Source of the DNA: Siderastrea siderea
Lineage: Eukaryota; Cnidaria; Anthozoa; Scleractinia; Rhizangiidae
Direction of reading: 5' to 3'
NCBI GenBank assembly: GCA_964030785.1
Contig: OZ034968.1
Location: 44,454,186-44,518,185 of the forward strand
DNA length: 64,000 bases
Shown here: positions 58,325 through 64,000 of the stretch, in pieces
How positions within the stretch are numbered: position 1 is the first letter of the stretch
Layout of the letters: each line of letters opens with the position of its first letter
Translations under genes and position numbers: made by a program
Notes under the pieces: model-generated
Databases searched by the model: none
Seen by the model: the letters and a program-made list of their open reading frames with translations, nothing else
Told to the model about the DNA's origin: nothing

Positions 58325-58834
58325 TCATTTATTATTCTTTTGAAGTTCTACTAGGGCATTCGCCGCTTCCTGTTCCCTCTGACATGATTCAGGTTCAAAC
58401 GTAGGCGATTTCCAGCCCTGACCGGGTACATACATAACAGACTGCGGGTTATCTTTGCCGGGGGAAACAAGATCGGCGGCCAATGCACCGCTCGAATCTT
58501 CGTTATTTAATGAATAACCGAGAACCCCAGCCTTTACTTTAATTCTTTTAAATTCCCTTTCTGGAACAGTTCGTGCGCTTTGCCAAAATTCTTGAAAGCC
58601 TCGCTCGCTGTCATTGTTTAGATTTATCCAGTTGTCTTCATCGTCCAAGTACAGGAGTCTCATGTTATGTTCATTCAAAAAATTCAGACTTGTGCATCTA
58701 CTCTTGATGTCTTGCACCAGTGACTGAAAGACATAATGCCCGGAGTGAACTAACCCAACTGGAATCATAAAACTGATCCACTTCTGTTCATCTATTCTTT
58801 GATTTCCTGTATATTCAACTTGATACTCCGCCAT
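58325..58834 (-). CDS. PB1-like domain protein encoded in a Tc1/mariner-type transposon
   Basis: Intact frame of 169 codons from the Met of MAEYQVEYTG to TGA. An in-frame Met 19 codons earlier (58891) lies within the terminal repeat and is less likely. Residues about 4-102 fit a PB1 fold: a first strand QVEYTG and KWISFMIPV, a helix FQSLVQDIKSRC, then the OPCA-type acidic motif LLYLDDEDNWINLNNDSE (60-77), helix GFQEFWQSAR and last strand FKRIKVKAG. The remaining 65 residues are low-complexity with a C-terminal helix (EQEAANALVELQKNN). PB1 domains heterodimerise in p62, NBR1, aPKC and ARF/IAA proteins. A role here (partner of the transposase or of a host PB1 protein) is inference. The fold call rests on motif reading only. 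Confidence 0.7.
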   Translation of the reverse strand: MAEYQVEYTGNQRIDEQKWISFMIPVGLVHSGHYVFQSLVQDIKSRCTSLNFLNEHNMRLLYLDDEDNWINLNNDSERGFQEFWQSARTVPEREFKRIKVKAGVLGYSLNNEDSSGALAADLVSPGKDNPQSVMYVPGQGWKSPTFEPESCQREQEAANALVELQKNNK

Positions 58835-58853
58835 TTCTTCGAAAAAGTAAGAG

Positions 58854-58996
58854 ATTTCGCGCGCACAGAAGACTGATGACGTCAAAACCACAGATGTTTC
58901 CAGTGGAAACTAGTATCGTCACCCCTGACAACCGCAAAATTTAACGGTAAAACTTAGGCGCGAAACTTCCCGCGTGTCATACTCAACTGATAATCG
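58854..58996. repeat. Right terminal inverted repeat of the two-gene transposon
   Basis: Inverted copy of 56406-56550. Its inner end lies 20 bp upstream of the preferred start codon of the PB1-like gene, so the repeat must contain that gene's promoter and 5' leader. Confidence 0.85.
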
Positions 58997-59107
58997 TAAT
59001 AAATTGAAATTGTGGATGGAATATTGTTTCCGTTTTTATTTAGGGACATAACTAGCCGATTCCTGGCAAAGGGCTGGTTCAGAAAAAGCAACTCCTCTTT
59101 TATAATC

Positions 59108-59489
59108 TTAAAGGGGCATAGTCACGAGGATTTCGCCGATTTCTGGTCAAAAACAGTGCTAAAATTGTCGGTATCCATGCCCAACATTGTGTTTGAACAT
59201 TTAAAGGAATATATTAACGTAATTTCAAAAGAGAAAACAAACCATGACCATTTAATATCGATTTAATGTCAACACACTGAAAGAATTTGAAAAGTTTAGC
59301 CTAATTTTTTCAAATTGCATTCCATTTCCATCCGAGCCATCCGTAGCAATAAACGACAGAAAATAGTTTTATTGAAGTAATATAGTCTTTGGTAACAAAA
59401 CTAGACCATTATTTGTGGGTGTTCATTGATGTGAGGACATATTTTTGACTTTTAAAGTTAACTAGAATAGCGTGAGCGTGCCCCTTTAA
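59108..59489. mobile_element. MITE (about 380 bp) with AAAGGGGCA termini
   Basis: TTAAAGGGGCATAGTCACG at the left and CGTGAGCGTGCCCCTTTAA at the right. Interior AT-rich and non-coding. Target duplication not resolved. Confidence 0.7.
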
Positions 59490-59873
59490 GTCCAAATAAA
59501 TTATCATAAGCTTTTGCTTTCCTTGTTTTCTTTGCTTTCTTAACGCATTTTTTCTAAGCAAAAAAATTAAACACTTATCAGCCACGCGACACAATACACT
59601 TAGATTTTTAAAACGGGCTCACTTCTTCCTTTAGGTTGCTTTCGCAAAATAAATTTGATCCAGCTGATATTATTTATACATACGTTTTTCTTCCAATTTG
59701 CCGCACTTTCAGTTTGAAACATGTGCAAGTGAAGGGAATAATAGATGGGGTGTAATATATTGTTGGGGAAAAAGAGTTTAGATTCCTCTTCAAACAGCGT
59801 TTTAAGTTACCAACTTGTGCGCTCAACCAGAATCTTTAGTTCAAGACCCTAAGCATTTCATTAAACGTTTAAC

Positions 59874-60713
59874 TTACTGACCAATATCTTGTTTGAGAAA
59901 TGCATACACCAATGGGTTACTTGCCGAGTTGCAAATAAAAAGCAAGTATTGTACTTGCACCAAAACCCATGGAATATGTTTCGTACAGTGAATTGTATAG
60001 CAGATAAGCCGGGCAATTTCGATCGCGTAACAAATAAGAAAGATAGTTACTATGATTCCCAGAGCTTTGGCGAAAGTACTCGCTTGAGTCGGTAACCTGA
60101 GAGTTTTGATGTCGCCAGGTGCAAAGCCATTAAACTTTAACTGTGAAAGTCGAACGCTGGCTTGTTTCTTCTGTTTATGCGCAGTATATAAGGTCTTCAA
60201 GCAGGTTGTCAATAACAAAAGGAAGGAAGGAAGCTTGAATATGAACAGCGTGACTGTCAGGAAATGTCTCACAGCATTTTTCATCCCTGCACAGTACATC
60301 GGCGTGAAAGGAGCGAAGTGGAATACAAATGGTAAAATCCACGCCGCTGCTAATAAGAACCGATGTCTCTTTTTAGCCTTAAACACTGAATACTTAAACG
60401 GCATAGCAATCGCAATACACCGGTCAATGGACAGTGCGCATAGGTTAGTCATCGACAAATTGAGAAATAGCCATTGTAAAGCTGTTGTTATGCACTTGTT
60501 GCAGAGGGATGGAGACCATTTGCAAATCGTCACTGTTGGGAAGTATGAGCAACCAACACCCAGATCAGCCAAAGCGAGCGAAAGCAAAAACCAGTTGACT
60601 GTGTTATGAAGATGTTTTGTTGACGTGATTAGATATATCAACAAACCGTTTCCAAGAACTGTTAGTACTGTTAGCAGCCAACCAAGAACCCAGAACCAAA
60701 CACCACGTACCAT
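59874..60713 (-). CDS. Rhodopsin-like (class A) G protein-coupled receptor, intronless
   Basis: 279 codons with seven hydrophobic helices. TM1 about 5-29 has GN (21-22). TM2 has LALAD (46-50). ECL1 has KW (65-66) and is followed by a Cys (71 or 74). TM3 ends in DRC (97-99) instead of DRY. TM4 has AWILP (124-128). TM6 has ICYAI in place of the usual CWxP. TM7 has NSASNPLVYAF with NPxxY at 266-270. It is a divergent receptor of the type expanded in cnidarians; ligand unknown. The frame stops right after FLKQDIGQ, so helix 8 and the tail are almost absent. The TAA overlaps a perfect donor sequence (GTAAGT), so the transcript may instead splice to a further exon. No such exon was found. Confidence 0.88.
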   Translation of the reverse strand: MVRGVWFWVLGWLLTVLTVLGNGLLIYLITSTKHLHNTVNWFLLSLALADLGVGCSYFPTVTICKWSPSLCNKCITTALQWLFLNLSMTNLCALSIDRCIAIAMPFKYSVFKAKKRHRFLLAAAWILPFVFHFAPFTPMYCAGMKNAVRHFLTVTLFIFKLPSFLLLLTTCLKTLYTAHKQKKQASVRLSQLKFNGFAPGDIKTLRLPTQASTFAKALGIIVTIFLICYAIEIARLICYTIHCTKHIPWVLVQVQYLLFICNSASNPLVYAFLKQDIGQ

Positions 60714-61423
60714 CTTGGTTTTTCTTGTCTCACCTTCTTCTCAGTCAACAGTCAGGTGAAAGGTTTTTTGTTGTTCTTCCGTGTGATTTGCTTAGTAAAG
60801 AGGCACAAGCCAGTTTAACTTACTTGACGTATATCAATCAGTGATCACAACGCACAGAAATGATTATGAAGTTAAAGCTACTTTTTATCGTAGTCAGTGT
60901 AATCAAATTCTGTTGCTGTCATCTGTAAACGTGACAGAAATTTGCTTGCTATTATATAAATTGTTTTTGCTGTGGGTAGATATATTTAATAATGGTTTGC
61001 TTCCATACAGGTGAAACAAAACGTGGTGTAAGCAAAACCACCTGAAAACTAGTTGCTCACGAAATGCAGTCGAGTATTCAAAGCTAGAGATGGCACTAGT
61101 TCGAGTTCACATTTTGAAAAACATGTTTTAGTTCAAGATGTTCGAGATGGAAAAAGTGAAAGGAAATTAAAAAAAACTCATAAAGTGCGTCTAGAAAGTA
61201 TAGAATATGCATAAAAATTATTAGTGAATTATTTGCCTCTTGGAAGCCGGCGCCAAAAAGGCATTTATGATTTTTTAATTTATTGAAATAAACTAAAATT
61301 TGTACTTACCTACGAGGTGAGTTATTTGGGGGTTATAGTTTGGTTGGTCTGTTTGACAAAAATACTCCAAAACAGAGTTATTTCCTATGCCAACGCAGGG
61401 AATAGGGGAAAATGAATTATATG

Positions 61424-61490
61424 TACCGTTTCCAAGAATTGTTAGTACCAGCACCCAACCAAGAACCCAGAACCAAACACTGGGTGCCAT
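61424..61490 (-). pseudogene. Duplicated GPCR first-exon fragment (TM1 only)
   Basis: Encodes MAPSVWFWVLGWVLVLTILG, nearly the start of the receptor at 60713, and its upstream AACCCAAGATGG resembles AACCAAGATGG there. Homology ends after GN/G where a GTACAT follows. TM2-TM7 are not found downstream (down to 60714). It is a truncated tandem duplicate, or an exon whose partners are lost. Confidence 0.7.
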
Positions 61491-61746
61491 CTTGGGTTTA
61501 TTTCTCGAATTTTTCCCTGCTGATTTGAAGTCTGTGCAGGTTGAACGTCTTGTAAGACGGCTGTACTTTACAGGTTCCGGTTTGAATTAGTTGTATTAAC
61601 GTCCTGTATTGAAATCAGTCAGTGTTTCGTTAGATAACATCCAGGCGGTGTGCGTCACGGCCCACAAAGGGCCATGGGTGAAAATATAACTGATGTCCAT
61701 TTCACTCTAAACACGATGGAGTAAACATCTCACGAGAAACCTTACA

Positions 61747-61935
61747 ATGGCGATAAAAATGAGAATTAAGACTCTGTTTCCCGTTTTGAAAAGAATAACG
61801 GAGGACACGAATGTAGATTGTTTTGACTGGTTAATTTTTTGGTTACATGGACCAGGTGAATGCGTTTTTTCTCGATTCGGAGTCGATCGAATGTGCAAAC
61901 GTGCAGACTACTATGTAAGCTTAAATAAGAGCTGA
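61747..61935 (+). CDS. Unrecognised 62-codon frame
   Basis: ATGGCGATAAAAATGAG opens a frame with a Trp/Phe-rich centre (CFDWLIFWLHGPGECVFSRFG) and a stop at 61933-61935. No family recognised, and length and composition allow it to be chance. Confidence 0.2.
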   Translation: MAIKMRIKTLFPVLKRITEDTNVDCFDWLIFWLHGPGECVFSRFGVDRMCKRADYYVSLNKS

Positions 61936-62259
61936 AACGTTCGTTTCTCGGAAAGTTTTTCGTATTTGTTTGGTACTTTGACTAGATCAGCGGTAAAAGA
62001 GATCCACAACACTTAGTTTACTGGTATCGTTCACGGACGTACGCTACCGGGAAAGATTAAAGAGCGCGGACAACTAGCAAGGTGAGAAAGCCGGCTGACC
62101 AGGGGGCGCTGGCAGCTACCTTTGATCTTGCCGCTTTTGGCCTCTACATGATTGCCCCAGTAAAGAAATCTGTCAATCATTCGAAAACCCTGACGAGCAT
62201 GCGCGAAGTGCAAGGAAGTACTCGAGAATAACTCGAGAATATATGTGTTTTTGTTCGTG

Positions 62260-63141
62260 ATGACTCGATTGTGGAAAAAGAATTCGTTTTTTGTTATTGT
62301 TTATTTGCTGTTAACATTTTTTGCGACAGTACAGAGTTTGAACACCACATTTCCTTAAATTCTGAATCTGTGTACCCTCCTGCTTTGTATATTGTCAAGA
62401 ACACGAGCCGTGATGTTCGTGTTATCGAAAATAACGTTCGCGGTCAACAGCCACTTGACCTGGGAAATGGCATTAATTCGACAGTCCATTTGGATCCATT
62501 TCTGTTTCACCGATGGAATGAAGGACCAGCTTTACATTAGGTTAGTAGAGCAGTCAATACTGAATATGCGAGGGACAAGTTTCGGCCTGAGATTTTCCCA
62601 GTTGAGCACGGTGTTGAACAAGCTAAGCTCAAATTATAACTATATTCCAGCGGATGATTGTGGATTTCCGGTCGTCCCAGGAAGGTTTATAAGGATCTTT
62701 ATACCGTGAAAACTGTGGAATCTTCCAGCTAACAGAGTGAAAAGAGAAGATTTCGATTGCAATTCTTCTTTAAGTCTGTTTCACAATGTTTCAGAATGTA
62801 TTTAAAATGAGCTTGAACTTTACACATGCGTTAAACAAATACTTGTCTAAAGTTTTGGGCGTCTTATTTACAGCTGTAAGCGTAGTTACGTATAAAACAC
62901 CACTTTTATTTTATGGAATTCTTCTTTTTTTTGGCTTGAATGTTTCTTGGCGGCAGTTATTACTGCAAATATATTGGTTATAAGTTTTCAGTTTATAAAG
63001 TGTAGTTACAAGAAAAACAGCTTTAAGAACATTTTAGATGATAGAATTTTGCAATTGGAAAGGACAGCTTATAAAGGACAATCAACAAAAGAAGAATGCT
63101 TAACCTTACAAATAGAGCTACCTGAGTTTTGCTTGTTTTGA
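62260..63141 (+). other. Unrecognised, possibly decayed secreted or membrane protein frames
   Basis: A 32-codon frame at 62260-62358 begins MTRLWKKNSFFVIVYLLLTF, a good signal-peptide pattern. Without a gap the next frame continues LNSESVYPPALYIVKN...RGQQPLDLGNGIN to 62540. Further right a frame (about 62930-63141) has a hydrophobic segment AAVITANILVISFQFI followed by KCSYKKNSFKN, like a membrane anchor and cytoplasmic tail. The pieces are in different frames. This could be a decayed single-pass membrane protein gene or a spliced gene with borders I cannot fix. No family recognised. Confidence 0.25.
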
Positions 63142-63607
63142 TAAGAGAACTGTCTTAAAGAACTGGCAAAATAAATACATCTAAGTTTAGGAAAACTCCC
63201 TTCCATATATTGTGCTGACGTACTGCTAAGTTAAATTCAATTCAGCATTTTCCCACATTACGCATGCAACTGTCCAAAGAGAAGGATTATAAACATTTGC
63301 TAGGGTCATCTGAAAAGACTGAAGGGTTTGAAATTGTTTGATTTTTTTGTCTTTTGCCTGTAGACTGTACAAGAAGCTTAATTCAAGGGAAAGATAGTCA
63401 GGCCCTTATTCTTAAGTGTCAGTGAAAAATTTGTAGTTTGAGTTCAGTAACATCAGGTGAAGTGAACTATGCAATTAAATGGAGTATATTTAGGACAATG
63501 CAGAAGTTCTAAACTGTCCCTTCTGTTTAAAGAGCAATTGACTTTCACACCCTTTCAGACATTTGTACTTCTGATGAGGAAACAGTGCCAAATGCTAAGG
63601 AGAGTTT

Positions 63608-64000
63608 TTATTGAGGATGGATACTTGAATCAATACCTGCCCGAGAAATTACATCCTTCAGCCATCTACTGAGGGAAGCACCTGAAATGGGCTTGTGGGG
63701 GCGAATGTATGATAATAAAAGCTTGTTAGGTTTCGATGGGTCCAAGGGACGGAATTCTGAAGTGCGATGTTCATATTCTTTAAGACACTTAACCACACAA
63801 AGGTTTGGATTTTCCTGAAAACTAGCATGAAATGAAGTTTTTAGATCCTGGCCTGCTCGCGATTTCTTTGTTAAAGCTGGGAGTTCAAAGGTCACTCCTT
63901 CAGCCATTTAGCGTCTGTACCTAAGGTCATGGGAAACCACTTCAGATACCCTTTCCATTGCGGTAAGGGCCAGGAGAAAACCAAGCTTCTGGGATAAATC
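63608..64000 (-). pseudogene. Tyrosine recombinase fragment (DIRS/Crypton-type), partial at window edge
   Basis: From the right edge inward: KLGFLLALTAMERVSEVVSH contains the first catalytic Arg region of phage-integrase-type recombinases. A TAA at 63908-63910 interrupts the frame just before ATG. After it come VTFELPALTKKSRAGQDLK, NPNLCVVKCLKEYEHRTSEF, LLLSYIRPHKPISGASLSRW and LKDVISRAGID, then the frame ends before the HxxR and Tyr motifs. Such recombinases in invertebrates are carried by DIRS, Ngaro or Crypton elements. No second-half catalytic residues, so inactive. Confidence 0.75.

Larger units (their letters stand above)
56406..58996. mobile_element. Two-gene Tc1/mariner (IS630-like) DNA transposon, 2591 bp, TA target
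   Basis: Both ends start TA-CGATTATCAGTTGAGTAT. TA at 56404-56405 and 58997-58998. Terminal inverted repeats 56406-56550 and 58854-58996 match closely for the first 55 bp and imperfectly to the end (shared GACGTCAT and GCGCGCGAAAT). Two convergent genes start just inside each repeat: a broken DDE transposase (plus) and an intact PB1-like gene (minus). About 600 bp of non-coding DNA lie between their 3' ends. Second genes are unusual for Tc1/mariner elements. Confidence 0.88.

Noticed and set aside
60106..60609. 167-codon plus-strand frame
   Set aside because: Antisense of the GPCR; composition follows the receptor's codons.

Overview
The window is intron-rich animal nuclear DNA. It looks like an anthozoan cnidarian, most likely a stony coral. 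That is an inference from the many short introns around a conserved ciliary gene, an intronless divergent rhodopsin-type GPCR, and repeats (an IS630-like transposase, tRNA-derived SINEs, Penelope elements) that I associate from memory with coral genomes. There is one assembly gap of 200 N at 46001-46200.

Positions 333-42773, minus strand: the 5' part of a dynein axonemal heavy chain gene, DNAH1. I could place 50 consecutive coding exons with GT-AG borders and compatible phases. They sum to 8559 nt (2853 codons) without a stop, from the initiator Met through tail, linker, AAA1-AAA4 and into the first stalk coiled coil. The rest (second stalk strand, microtubule-binding tip, AAA5-6, C-terminus) lies beyond the left edge. 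Its introns hold MITEs, tRNA-like SINE heads, microsatellites, a Penelope-like retroelement with GIY-YIG endonuclease, and a C-rich/G-rich inverted repeat.

Positions 42774-43223: a short head-to-head promoter with a near-palindromic RFX X-box, expected for a cilia gene. On the other side lies the first exon of a plus-strand gene whose N-terminus looks like a mitochondrial targeting peptide.

Positions 43.6-59.5 kb: almost entirely transposable-element DNA, often nested. In order: a CACTA-like non-autonomous element, a long-TIR Mutator-like element containing a TTAA-flanked MITE and a SINE/LINE tail, an inverted pair of Penelope termini, a piggyBac-type element split by a 1.7 kb foldback element, a 60-bp tandem repeat, and a 2.6 kb Tc1/mariner (IS630-like) transposon. 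This last is the most interesting object in the window. Between 143-145 bp inverted repeats it has two convergent genes: a frameshifted DDE transposase, and an intact 169-codon gene whose product looks like a PB1 (ubiquitin-like heterodimerisation) domain protein.

Positions 59.8-64 kb: an intronless GPCR gene (minus), a duplicated fragment of its first transmembrane segment, some unrecognised plus-strand reading frames, and at the right edge a decayed tyrosine-recombinase gene of the kind carried by DIRS/Crypton-type elements.
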